This document shows positions 12,161 to 22,900 of a DNA stretch of 64,000 bases, piece by piece. The notes under the pieces were generated by a model. The model was not told the origin of the DNA and searched no databases. It saw nothing but the letters and a program-made list of their open reading frames with translations. The first letter of the stretch is position 1; each line of letters begins with the position of its first letter. Both the position numbers and the translations under genes were made by a program. Origin of the DNA: Portulaca oleracea (lineage: Eukaryota > Streptophyta > Magnoliopsida > Caryophyllales > Portulacaceae); NCBI GenBank assembly GCA_029582165.1, contig CM055877.1, forward strand, positions 35,719,249 through 35,783,248, given 5' to 3'.

Positions 12161-12773
12161 CCCCCCACACTAAGCCTTTTTCTCGTCTCGAGCAAAATAA
12201 AATAAAAACTAACCAAAACAAGAAAAACACCTAGTGTATGCATCAAGCCCTTTAAACCCTCCGGTAGCTCAGGTGGACGAGGTTGGTCTCGTAAAGGTTT
12301 ATGGAAGCTATACCCACAAAAGCCGAAGGAAAACAAAAAAGAAAGAGGGAGCAGGGAAGTGAAAATACAAACTTTACAAAAAAGAGAATTCATGATCGCC
12401 GTTATACAAAGCTAATCAGATAACACCATTAATCAACCAAAAGCACTTATAGCATGTACATACTAAGACACTAGACTTAAGTGAGACTAATCTGTCAGAT
12501 TTTTCCATTCCCACCTTGCATAGAAGGTTCCTGGTGCACGGTGCAAGTGTCTCTAGTTTGTCTAGGTCAAATCAAGGCAAAGGCGGTCAGGTCTCGGCTA
12601 TGCACACATCCATGTTAAAACTTATTTATTAATAACTCGATATACCTCACCCCCAACCTATTTAGTGTCGCCCTTGGCTTGGTGAGAGCCGCAAGTTACA
12701 TGAGAGGGGGTCTCACACTTTATTCACTTATTTACTATCTTTTTTCTTTTCGGTGGCATGCTTCGAGATGAAA
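12161..12773 (-). mobile_element. 3' internal region of the Athila-like element, with polypurine tract
   Basis: The reverse complement matches 20,356-20,947 over several hundred bases: GGTTTGAAAGGG-type text near the tract, a CGAGACCAACCTCG/CGTCCACC block, the CGGTCAGGTCTCGG block (12,583-12,600) and the CACCCCCAACC stretch. The tract CCCCCCACACT at 12,161-12,171 reads AGTGTGGGGGG on the minus strand and abuts the LTR, which is diagnostic of a 3' LTR boundary. No protein frame survives. Confidence 0.6.
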
Positions 12774-12951
12774 TGTCGCCCATGAGAGGTTTACTCTCCC
12801 AACGCTAGTCAATGGCCCAAGAAGATTAATAAGTCACCCAAGGAAGGGAGTCTTTTCTCTATAAATATGACTATTCACTCTCATTTGGGAAAAAGGATAG
12901 AAAAAATTAACTCTCAAGAAGACACTCTCTAGAATTAAACAACAAACACTT
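12774..12951. other. Left part of the sequence hosting the TRIM
   Basis: Contains TCTATAAATATGAC (about 12,858), a plausible TATA box, and CT-rich text. With 13,648-13,876 it forms one contiguous sequence once the TRIM is removed. The arrangement looks like an LTR promoter and leader, but no boundary or duplication was found. Confidence 0.3.
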
Positions 12952-13642
12952 TGTTGGGGGAGATCCAAGGGGGGCCCACTTCAACCAATGCTCATGATAT
13001 ACAAGTTAAAGGAGGTTCCATCTTAAAACCAATTGGTGTTAAGAGGAGTAGTCCACTTGACATATATACCATGTCCTTTCTCTTTACTTTTCCGATGTGG
13101 GACATTTTTACTTATGGGTGATTCCCAATAATCTCCCCCTTCACACATGAGTCTCTCCCCCTTGATCAGAAGCCTCTTTATGTCCAAGGTTTCAAGTCAC
13201 CATCAGGAGCCCATCATAGCCGCACCTTACTCTATAGAGCCGTACCCTACTCCACGTGAGTCTCATGCCGCCACTCTGCCTTAAGAGTCTCAGCTGCACC
13301 TTACTTCACAGAGTTGCACCCTACTCCACCCGAGTCTCATGCCGCCACTCTGCGCATTCAGGAGACCCAGGCGCACACGCGCTATGGTCCCTACTCCCAT
13401 CCACGGTGATCTTCCCGCACATTGCGCGTGCCCAGCCAAACGAACCATCGGCTCTGATTCCACTTGTTGGGGAGATCCAAGGGGGGCCTACTTCAACAAA
13501 GGCCCATGGTATACAAGTTAAGTGAGGTTCCATCTTAAATCCAATTGGTGTTAAGAGGAGTAGCCCACTTGACATATATACCATGTCCTTTCTCTTTACT
13601 TTTCTGATGTAGAACATTTTTACTCATGGGTGAATCCCAACA
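12952..13642 (-). mobile_element. Complete TRIM (miniature LTR retrotransposon), 691 bp
   Basis: Two direct terminal repeats of 179 and 178 bp (12,952-13,130 and 13,465-13,642) start TGTTGGGG and end ATTCCCAATA/AATCCCAACA. Target-site duplication CACTT lies at 12,947-12,951 and 13,643-13,647. In minus orientation the primer-binding site AGTGGAATCAGAGC (13,451-13,464) resembles the tRNA-Met site and touches the 5' repeat. A purine tract GAAGGGGGAGAT (about 13,133-13,145) precedes the 3' repeat. The ~334 bp interior contains two diverged copies of a CACC/CCGAGTCTCATGCCGCCACTC unit and no coding sequence. TRIMs depend on enzymes of full-length elements. Confidence 0.93.
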
Positions 13643-13647
13643 CACTT

Positions 13648-13876
13648 CACTATGTGTCGTTTTTTTCTAGAGATTCAACGCCAATTTGATCGATATTCAA
13701 GCCCATCAGCCCTCCTTCAAGAAGAAGACAGAGATCGAATTAGAGGGATTTTATTTGTTCATCTTGTAACAAATATTATAGAGATTGTATCCAAATTATT
13801 TGAAATTAATACAAACTATATTTGCCTATTTTTCTTGTCTTAATTAATTTTTGACTCGAAAATTTGTTGTTACACG
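13648..13876. other. Right part of the sequence hosting the TRIM
   Basis: Continuation of 12,774-12,951. It ends TTGTTGTTACA immediately before sequence shared with the Tat element at 52.3 kb. No gene seen; the frame at 13,652-13,843 has no domain. Confidence 0.3.
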
Positions 13877-13943
13877 GTGTCCATCAAATCAATACCACTT
13901 TGATTCTCATCCTATCTATGATTCAATCAAAGTGGGGGCTATC
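13877..13943 (+). promoter_or_regulatory. Tat-element 3' end with polypurine tract
   Basis: AAAGTGGGGGCT (13,929-13,940) lies three bases before the LTR start. The 67 bp block, including GGTGTCCATCAAATCA, is the reverse complement of 52,301-52,367. The tract primes plus-strand DNA synthesis in LTR retrotransposons, so the LTR to its right is a 3' LTR. Upstream of 13,877 the similarity stops abruptly, so the element is truncated. Confidence 0.75.
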
Positions 13944-14230
13944 TATAGACATCGGGTATTAGAATATTAGTATATAGCATAAACTATATAGTACAAACCA
14001 GAAATAAAGGAGAAGAAGTCGAATAATAAAGTGTAAATACATGCACTTACATGTACATTATTCGCTTAAAGCTACATGCATGATCACATGTGAGGTTGGC
14101 TAGCTACATGCACATTTTTCATGTAAGAAAACTATCCATGCAAAGCTACATAAACACATGCAAGGAGGTCACAAGTTTGAAAACTCACAAAAGCAACCTC
14201 AAAAACACTCTTAAAAGCTTATGAAATGCA

Positions 14231-14590
14231 ATTGCCCACTACAGTGTGAAACACCAATCCCCAATGCAAACACATTCACACTCCATCGTCCAAAGATGCA
14301 TGGATGAACCAAGGTTCATCCCCTCCCTCTGCTGACAGTTGATCAACCTTTAATGTGGCCACACTAGGTTCATTCACTACAGTGTGAAACACCAATCCCC
14401 AATGCAAACACATTCACACTCCATCGTCCAAAGATGCATGGATGAAATTGCCCACTACAGTGTGAAACACCAATCCCCAATGCAAACACATTCACACTCC
14501 ATCGTCCAAAGATGCATGGATGAACCAAGGTTCATCCCCTCCCTCTGCTGACAGTTGATCAACCTTTAATGTGGCCACACTAGGTTCATT
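14231..14590. repeat. Nested tandem duplication (216 bp unit) in the Tat LTR
   Basis: The unit starting ATTGCCCACTACAGTG at 14,231 recurs at 14,447 with near-perfect identity. Inside the first unit a 71 bp segment (CACTACAGTG...GGATGAA, 14,237-14,307) is repeated at 14,375. Near-identity of all three copies points to recent slippage or unequal exchange. Confidence 0.9.
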
Positions 14591-15141
14591 CACCCACGTG
14601 TTGCCGACCACCCTTATGCACTCCCTTTAGCACCTAGGAGTCTGGTCAAGTCAATGGCAATTGACTACAAATTGTGTAGATGAACATATGTGTATGTATA
14701 TGCATGTATCTTTACTCCCTCCTAAACCTATAAATACCACTCCTCTTAAAGACAAATTCACTCACCGACTCACTCAATCTTTCACTTATTCCCTCTCTTA
14801 TTGATTCCTTCTCTCATTCTCCCTTATTCTTCAACAAATGTCCCATTCTTATCATCATCCTAATCTCCACTCTAGTTATCATTCTACTCTCTTTCCTATT
14901 ATCTTTTCACCACTTTCCTATTTCTATAATCTCCATTTCTATCTTACCATAAGTTCTTAAATCCTTACCCTGTCATATCTCACAAAAACACCACAAAAAG
15001 CCTCACTTAATTCCCTCCAAAAACACACAAAAAGCCCTTTTTACCACCTTTTCATCCCATTTCGTATCCATTTTGATACTACATTGGTACTTTGCAAGAG
15101 GAGTGTTCTAAGGCATCTTCAAGAAGGAGTTTACAAGCTAC

Positions 15142-16762
15142 TGTAGGACCCCGGAAAAAGGATGGACCCTTTTTTCGCGATGTGCTACTTTCGTGATCGG
15201 GAGCCGACTAAGGTTTCTTAATCCTTAAATAAGGATATTTTTAAATTTCGAAATTCATTTTCGAGGTGATGAAACTTTATTTAATTACAAACCCGTTTTT
15301 TATTATTTAAATTATCCGTAATTACACAAATTTATTTAACAATAATTTAATCCCGGCCCAATTAATAAATCCAGACGGAAAAAGGAGCAAATGGGCCACC
15401 AGAGGCTGCCAAAACCCGCCTAGGCTTTGGCAGACCCTGGGTTGGGCCATTTGCGTCCCTGGGCCAAAAGGAGATGGGTTGAAATTAATAAAACCCGCCT
15501 AGGTTTTATTAATTTCTGGCCCATTTCCCTCGGGCCCAACCTTGAATTAGCAAATTGGATGGATTAAATTATTCATTAAAATTATTTTAAGTAACACGAA
15601 TATTTTAAATAATTAAACGAATTTATAAATTATTTTAAAGAGTCGCCAGCCGATTTAAGGAAACCGACAAACCATAAAATGAAAAAGAAAGACTCCGGTC
15701 TACAAAACCCGATTTCTAGATTCGGGGGTAAGGTTACGAATTCGAGAGTTATAAGAACTCTCGAATCCGCCTGTTATAAAACAGACTCTACTAAAATCAA
15801 CATTGAAAAGAAAGAGAGCAGGGAGAAGTTTGATTAATTTTGTGGAATTATTATTCAAATCGTGCAATATAAACAATGCGGTTTTTATTTTACAAAATAT
15901 GTACAAGCACGGAATTAAATAAAGGATTACATGATTAAATAATTTACATCAAAGAATCGAACCTTGCTTAGGGTGTAGCGACGACGAATTTGATCCCTTG
16001 AGTTGCCCCTTAATTTGAAGCCAGGATAAGAAATGTGGATGGTTTAGAAAAAGTGTAGTGTGGATAATTATACGGTAGTGAAGAATGTGATTATGGCGGT
16101 GATAGAATTATGAAGAGAATTTGAGAGAGTGGAAGTATGGTGAAAATGAGAGTAGAGTAGATGATGATTGTTGGTAGTGAGAGTTGATGAAATGAAGGTG
16201 GAATGGAGGGGGTATTTATAGGTGAAGGAGTATGGGTTTTGGAGGGAAAAGGTGGGGGACATACCCCAAAAATCAGGCCATCAGGGACCAAAGCCTAGGC
16301 GGGTTTTAGGGTGGTCAAGGGAGGTCAAACACGTGGGCAAAAATCATGGGATTGCATGCATGCAGATCGTTCATATATGTATTTTTTTTTGGCGCCAGAG
16401 TCACCAAAGCCTAGGCGGGCTTTGATAATTTTATCACACGGATCGCTGACATGGCACCAAACGACGTCACGCGCTACCTCGCTTAAACCCTAGGCTGGGT
16501 TTGATTTTTTCTGGGCCGGATCAAACCCTAGGCGGGTTTTACTTGCTCTGGGCCGGGGCGCGCGATTGGCCCGCTTTCTGTGTGGGCTGGTGAATAAAAA
16601 TAAAACCCTCGTGGGTTTTAATAATTATTCCCGGCTTGATTTATATTCTTTGGGCTCGGTTTATTGATCTGTTGGGCCCATTGACCCGTTCCACTTTGGC
16701 CCATCCGTCTTGTATATTTTTGATGAGTCGGGTTTATTCCGGTGCAAATTCCGGTGTCTACA
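15142..16762 (-). mobile_element. Solo LTR of a Tat/Ogre-like element, 1621 bp, duplication GCTAC
   Basis: It starts TGTAGGACCCCGG and ends CCGGTGTCTACA, flanked by GCTAC at 15,137-15,141 and 16,763-16,767. It is the same family as 18,242-19,958 and 60,205-62,091. Shared blocks include GATCGGGAGCCGACTAAGG, the R/U5 hairpin at 15,738-15,768 and GGGTATTTATAGGTG near the promoter (16,210 in minus sense). CCTAGGCGGGTTTTA-type motifs recur along U3. The copy at 60,205 has a primer site after its TCCTACA end, which sets orientation. Confidence 0.93.
15738..15768 (-). other. Conserved LTR stem-loop
   Basis: GAATTCGAGAGTT/AACTCTCGAATCC pair around a TATAAG loop. Equivalent stem-loops sit at the same LTR position at 18,831-18,860, 61,458-61,488 and, with different stem bases, 51,138-51,167. 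Confidence 0.7.
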
Positions 16763-17489
16763 GCTACTATAAAGGCTAGACAAGGCTTCTTCTTCAAAAG
16801 GCACAATGTAAGCTTTTAAGTGTTTCTCTTACATGTAAATAAAGTGTACATGTTGTAATTCTTTTAAACATTTTGCATGTTAATTCTATAAAGTTCTCAT
16901 TTATCTCCCTTCCAAACTTTGTTAAAATCACACTTAAAACTTTTAGTAGAGTCTTTCCTTTTGTGAGAGGCGAACTCTTAAGTTTCTTACCTTTCGATTT
17001 CGTAACCTTACCATCGAATCCATTCTCAGTTTCATAGGCAAAGTCTTTCTTTATTTTCTTTTCGGTTTGGTCTTGGCCTTTCACTTAAAAAAGTGGGGTG
17101 GCGATTCCTTTTCGAAATAAAACACATCGGGATCGAATTGCCTAAACTATATCTAACATGGTTTTACAATGTACATATGCAACTTTAAGGTATTCTTTAT
17201 ATATTTCTAAATAATATTTGCCTAAATTGCTTTCTTCCGAGCCTAACATATTGTGAGCAAATTGAATTAAATTTAGAAGAGTTGGAACAAGTGGATGTTC
17301 ACTCTTAGAGGTTTAGTTTGATCACTCATAGAATGCATAAAGTAAAAGGAAGGTGATTTTACAAATATTATTCATGAAATGTGCAATTAATCCCTTAAAG
17401 GGCATTTTAAAGTTAAACCCCAATACAAACCTCCAAACCCCAATCTTGTGGATGTTCAGAACTCTTAACGACGAGAAAAAATGTCAACA

Positions 17490-18219
17490 AGTTTATTCTT
17501 GCATGCTTGTTTTTCTCTTTCGATAGTGCGCCCCATTGTGTGTACATGTTGGATATTTGGATGTTGGAGTCGCATAGGCTCGGGTCACAATCCTTCTTCT
17601 ATATTTGCTTGCTTTTGTGTGCTCGTTTTCCACCTTATTGGGATTACTCTCACAATGAGGACATTGTGAGATTTGAGTGTAGGGGAAGCATTCTTAATTG
17701 GGTTAGTAGTTTAGTTTTTGTTTTTACTTTCACAAAAAAAAAAGAGAAAAGTCCAATTGAAAATCACTAAAAAGTTTTCGTTTTTCTTCTTTTAGGAGTA
17801 GTTTATGCTTTTCTTTATGCTTTAGTTGTTTAGATAGCTGAGTTAGTTAGCCAAAATAGTCATTACGTGCGTGCCAAACCTATTCTTTAGTTGAGACCTT
17901 GAACTCCATATCCTTTTCACATGTTGCAAAGCAGCCCCCTTACAATAAATCCCCTCGGATATGTTTTCGAAATTTTCTCGGCTTAAAAGGTCTTAGTTTT
18001 AGTTTTCATGCTTTTCATTCCTTAATAAGCCAGCGAAACCAACAAGGGTCCGTGTCGGTGGATGACACTCACACCCCTTAAGTACTTCGTATACATATGG
18101 AACCCAAGTTGGGAGGCTAACCCCTTTTCAGAGGGTCGTGCCAATTTCTGAAAAACCCAATATGATAATAAAAAGAAAACGGAAAAAATGAGAAATAAGG
18201 ATAAAAGGGGTTTAATTAA
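17490..18219 (+). mobile_element. Athila-like 3' internal region, first part
   Basis: From AGTTTATTCTTGCATGCTTG onward it is a diverged direct repeat of 24,640-25,310. Shared text includes GTTGGATATTTGGA, GAGGACATTGTGAGATTT and GTTAGCCAAAA. The GAGGACATTGTGAG...GTGTGGGGG signature is typical of sequence downstream of pol in Athila-type elements. Coding capacity is gone. It continues at 20,356 beyond a MITE. Confidence 0.6.
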
Positions 18220-20350
18220 GCAAAAAATGATTAAAGGGGTCTATAGGTACCCCCGGAAAAGGTGACCCTTTTCCCGGTGATGCGCTACTTGGTGATCGGG
18301 AGCCGACTAAGGTTGCTTAATCCGTAAATAAGGGTATTTTTATTTTATGAAAATCGTTTAAGAGTTATTGAAACTTTATTTATTTATAAACCTATTTATA
18401 TCATAAAAATACTTGAAATTAGCAAGAAATATTTTACAAATAATTTACCATTTACCCATTTATGAATTTGGGCCGAAGAGGAGAGACGAGGCCTTCCTGG
18501 GAGGCTTGTAGGCCGCTTGACCTACAATATCTCCACAATTGGGTTTGCCTGTCCTCGGCCCAAGGGAAAATGAATGGAAAATGGCATAGGTCAAGCGGCC
18601 TATGCCATTTTCTAGGTCCATTTTCTCTTGGCCAAATTCCCAATTCATGAAATGGTAATGAAAAATCATTAGTAATTATTTTTTAGTAATAACGCGTATT
18701 TTTTAATGATTAAAAAGAATTATTAAAGAGAAAGAGTCACTAGTCAATTTAAGGAAATCGACAAACCGAAATAAGAAAGAAAATGACTTCGGTCCACGAA
18801 CCAGAATTCTAAGTTCGGGGGCAAGGTTACGAATTCGAGAATTAAAGAATTCTCAAATCCGCCTTTTAAAAAAACAGACTCTACTAAAATCGAATTTACA
18901 ATGAAATGAGCGGGGAAAATTTTAATAGATTTCACAATGTGATGTTCTTGATCATGCAATATTAAAACATGATGTTTTTTACAAAATATGCACAAGTAAT
19001 ATGATATAAAGAATAGATTACATCATTAGCACATAAAAGAACAAACCACACTTAAGATGTCGACATGATGTGAAACCGGGTCTCCTCTTGATCACTTGAA
19101 GAGAAAATGGATATGGGATATGGTAGGGTAGGATTTGGATGTGAAGGATTATGGATGAATGATAATATGGATGAATGATTAGAGAATAAGGATTAAGAGA
19201 ATATGGATATAGGTGAGACTTTGAGAGAGTTTCGGTAGTCTAGATGAAGATAGTTGATGATGATGGTATAGAGAAGTGGGGTATTTATAGGTGGATGAGA
19301 GTTGATGAGGATGGAAGGAAGAGGGAACACGTCCCAAAGATCATGCCCTCAATACGCATGATTGTAGGCCGCTTGACCGACGTCGTGATCAAGAGTCAAA
19401 TGTCAAAGCTGAGATCAAGGGATGGCGGGGCTGATCTGGCACTAAAAATCAAATAAAATGCCAAAGGCTAAGTGGCCTATGGCATTTAAACACACGGATT
19501 GTTCACTTGGCAGTCACCAATGGACCGGTGATTAAATGTCAAAGGCTAAGCGGCCTATGCATTTTATTATGGGCCAGAATTGCTTTCTAGGCTAGGTTCA
19601 TGGGCCAGGGAGCTGGTGTAGGCCGCTTAGCCTATGTAACTGGCTAAGTGCAACTTCGAACGACCATAATTTCTTCATCCGGACTCCGATTTATGCAATT
19701 CAAAAAGGCGTCGGAAAGCTTAGGATGTGTACTTTATTCTCATCAAAAGAAATAGGGAAAATCATACTTGTGGAAAAAAATGGGATTCGAAATGGTAGGC
19801 ATATGTATGTGGAAAGGTTGACAAATGAAGGTTGTTGTGGTAGGTTAGCCCGATGGCTATCGATTGATGGAGGCCCAATGGCTTTGCTTTCCTTCTAGCA
19901 TCTTTTCTTGTTGCTCCCGGCTTGTACACTTGTCCCAGTACAAAATCTGGTTTCTGCAGGGTCTCTCATTTTAGTGTAATAATTTTAAGGGCCCTATATT
20001 ATGACAAATAATTGTGGGGTGACATTATTTTTGATGTAAATATTTAGGAGGGACATTCCGACCAATTTCCAACCAAAAACGGCGCAAAGCGGTGAGGTTT
20101 TATGTTTAGGCGTGTTTTAAATTGAAGTTTATAGTCAACTCTAACATATACAAGCAAGTCTCTTAATAACATGATAAACATGTCTAGACATAAAAACTCA
20201 CTATTCGTGCCACTTTTGGCCGAAAATTGGCTGAAATGTCCCTCTTAGATATTTACATAAAAATAATGTTACTCCACAATTATTTTCATAATATAGGACC
20301 CTTACAATTATTACACCAAAATATGAGTCTCCTTTAGTCGTTTTTTGGTC
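18220..20350. mobile_element. MITE with long inverted arms, interrupted by a solo LTR
   Basis: The left arm, GCAAAAAATGATTAAAGG (18,220) continuing at 19,964 (TCTCATTTTAGTGTAATAAT), matches the reverse complement of the right arm (about 20,201-20,350, GACCAAAAAACGACTAAAGG). Arms are ~150 bp. ATTAA flanks both ends (18,215-18,219 and 20,351-20,355). Removing the solo LTR and one GGGTC leaves ~409 bp. Superfamily is uncertain. Confidence 0.75.
18242..19958 (-). mobile_element. Solo LTR of the Tat/Ogre-like family, 1717 bp, duplication GGGTC
   Basis: It starts TATAGGTACCCCCGG and ends CTGGTTTCTGCA, both slightly mutated from TGTAGGACCC and GGTGTCTACA. GGGTC lies at 18,237-18,241 and 19,959-19,963. 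It shares GATCGGGAGCCGACTAAGG, GGTATTTATAGGTGGATGAG and the start text TTTTGTACTGGGACAAGTG (minus sense) with 60,205-62,091. More diverged than the copy at 15,142. It lies in the left arm of a MITE. Confidence 0.9.
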
Positions 20351-20355
20351 ATTAA

Positions 20356-20947
20356 GTGAATAAAGTGCGAAACCCCCAGCTATGTAACCTGCGGCCCTCA
20401 CCACGCCAAGGGCAAAACCAAATAGGTTGGGGGTATCGAATTGTTAATAAATAAGTTCAGTCATAGATGTGTGGGCAGCCGGGACCTGACCGCCATTGCC
20501 GGGTTTCGACCGAGGGTAGACTAGAGACACTTTCACCGCGCACAAGGAAACCGTTAGGCACGGTTGAAGTAGAAAATCTGAAAGATTGGTCTCACCGAAG
20601 TCTAGTGTATTGGCATGTATATACTAACTACTTTTGGCTGATTAACGATGTTGTCTAAGTAGTTTTTGTATAACAACAATCATGAATTCTCGTTCCTTTT
20701 TGTAATGTTTTGATCTTCACTTTCTTTTTTCGCTTTTCCTTTTCTTTTATTTCAAATTTTATGGGTATAGCTTGTACGAACCCTCACGAGACCAACCTTG
20801 TCAACCCGGGCTACCGGGGGACTAAAGGGCTTGGTGCATACGTTAAATGCATCTGCGATTCATGCGAAAGTGAGTTCGGTGTTTTTCTTATTTTTGTTTT
20901 GTTTTGTTTTGCTTGGGACGAGTAAAATGCTAAGTGTGTGTGGGGGG
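20356..20947 (+). mobile_element. Athila-like 3' internal region, second part, with polypurine tract
   Basis: Continues 17,490-18,219 and matches 12,161-12,773 in reverse. It ends with GTGTGTGGGGGG (about 20,935-20,947), the tract that abuts the LTR starting at 20,948. The AACCCTCACGAGACCAACCT block (20,779) and CGGGACCTGACCGCC block (20,479) are the best matches to the reverse copy. Confidence 0.6.
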
Positions 20948-22900
20948 TGTTTAGGCTCGTTTTTTAGCTTAAATGCGTCATTTTCCCTTGGCATTTTACT
21001 TGGTTCTGTGTATGATTATTAGTGTTTTCATGTGCTTTTCCTTTGTAGGTTTTTCGGTTATTTATGTGCTTGTGGAGGAAAAGGGCGCAAAATGGGGCCA
21101 AAATAGGGCATATCCGAGGAAGGGCCAGGGCCCTAATGCAAATCCAGAGAAGACCCGGCCTGAGGCAAAGAAAACTCTATGTTTAATCCCAGGAGATCCA
21201 AGAAGACAAAAGCCACCAACAAGAGTGTCACAACCGCGACACGAGACCTCACGGCCGTGACCCCTCCTCACACCTTAGTTGTTGAAAGAGAGGAGAAAGC
21301 ATTTGGGACAGAACAGGGGTCACGGCGGTGACACCATTCCTCACGACCATGAAGTCCCAAATTATGGATTCGTACAGAAGCAGCATCACCGCCGTGACCA
21401 TGGGTCTCATGGTCGTGACCACCATGAGAAGTGCAGGCAGAAGGCACCTCATGGCAGTGACGATCCAGTGTCATGCCCGTGAGGGCGTCAAAAGTCTCCA
21501 GCAAACTTAAGCCTCATGGTCGTGCACACATTGTCTCAGTCGTGACACTTAGAGGGACCCCCAGTACAGGAAACCCATCAAGGCCATGACCAACCGGTGT
21601 CACGCCTGTGAGGTTGACGAAGCAGGCAAAGCTCTTTGAGAAGTTCCAGGCATCATGGACATGACACCTGGTAATAACGCCTATGACGCCCTAGTTTGCC
21701 AATATAATTTCAGGGCAAAACGCCCTCTTTTCCCCCAAGTGTATAATGTAAACTTTGAGATTTTCAGAGGACTCTTTATTCATTATTAGTTTGTAGTCTT
21801 TAGTTTTAGCTTTTAGCTTTTAGATTAGAGTTTAGTTAGGATTTAATTAGGTTTTATTCTTTACAGTTAGATTAGGGTTTATGTTGAATCTTTGATTATT
21901 GTTCTATCCCTCCTTGAAGCATTCCATTAATACCAAATTTCACTGAGCTCACCTTCTTCCCTCTTTATTTTAGCTCTTAATTAGTTTACTTTCTTGCTTG
22001 ATTATCTCGTTCATGTTTTTTATTAGTTTGTTTAGTGTTGTTATGCAAATTCTCCATAGTCTTGCTAGAATCCCTTTGAACTCTACTTTGATTGTTGAAT
22101 TAGTTTTATTCTTAATTATGCGTTACTAGTTTTCCTTGAGATTAAGGGGTAATTAGGGCTCCTAAAGGGGGATTAGGCCTATATTAGTAGGATTAGGGTG
22201 ACTAATGAGGTGATTAGGTGTTCCACCCTAAATTTCCATTCGATAATACGGCGATTTTGGTGCTGAGAGGCTACGAATCCTTTAAAACATCGAATTGGGG
22301 CACTAGGGCGGGGTGATTGGTTCTAATCGTAATTTTGGAAAGAGGGATGGAACCGATTAGTTAGGGTTGCATTCGAATACTATCAAGGACCGTCACACAC
22401 GAGAGTGATGACGGACCTTTGGAAATATGCATCAATTTACCGCTCAGGAGAGGAAAATTGATGCGAGCTATTCGTGCAATCCTCACACTTGATTACCAAG
22501 TACCGATCCTTCCTAAAATTACAAGATCCACGCTTAGGTTAGGTTGAGTGGTCTCGGATGATTCGATAGATTGTTTAGCACGTCTTACCATGCATCTTCA
22601 TTAGATGTCGATACTCTCGATGTCGGGAGGTTATGGATGGATTAATTAGACACCAATTTACACTAGCATGAGATTAGTGTCCGATTAGGAGAATTAGTCC
22701 ATCATTCTATCTAGAAACCATCCCTATGAGACTAGTGGTAGAGTCTAGATAGTAAGCATCGAATCCTAACTCTAGTGAGAGGGATTTGATGCTAATCCAT
22801 TCGCTTAATTCCCGAGTTGGATAACTTTCCTATGAATCGTCCCTAAAGATGTTCACTGATCCGTTTCTTTTGTTAGGAGGCCCGGTAATACCCGAGGTCT
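20948..22900 (+). mobile_element. Athila-like 3' LTR, right end approximate
   Basis: Begins TGTTTAGGCTCG after a polypurine tract. An intron-like CTTTTCCTTTGTAGG (about 21,037) lies near the start, and an array of TCACGGCCGTGA-type palindromes follows. Further on is the TTTAGATTAGAGTTTAGTTAGG-type leader. No target-site duplication was found and the right edge is an estimate from the change in character near 22,900. Confidence 0.5.
21228..21680. repeat. Array of short imperfect palindromes (TCACGGCCGTGA type)
   Basis: About ten variants of CCTCATGGTCGTGAC/GGTCACGGCGGTGAC occur at roughly 30-50 bp spacing, alternating with unrelated filler. Each is a self-complementary 10-14 bp unit. The same motif occurs in the reverse LTR near 11,850. 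A different palindrome (GGGCGCTACGCCC) forms an analogous array in the solo LTR at 54,260-54,630. Confidence 0.75.

Larger units (their letters stand above)
13944..17489 (+). mobile_element. 3' LTR of a Tat-lineage gypsy element, split by a solo LTR
   Basis: It starts TATAGACATCGGG (from TGTAGACACCGGG) and ends near AATGTCAACA. It is the reverse-orientation relative of 50,658-52,300. Shared parts include the CACGTG-bearing AACCAAGGTTCATCC block, the GGTGGCGATTCC motif (17,097) and ACAAGTGGATGTTCACTCTTA (17,288). Without the nested 1.6 kb solo LTR it is about 1.92 kb. Downstream, at 17,490, Athila-like sequence begins at the same base as in the second copy (24,640), which fixes the right boundary. 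Confidence 0.75.

Noticed and set aside
13256..13617. Overlapping frames on both strands
   Set aside because: They lie in the non-coding interior and repeats of the TRIM.
21249..21510. Overlapping frames on both strands rich in His, Gly and Val
   Set aside because: They arise from the palindrome array in an LTR; all frames stay open because of composition, not selection.
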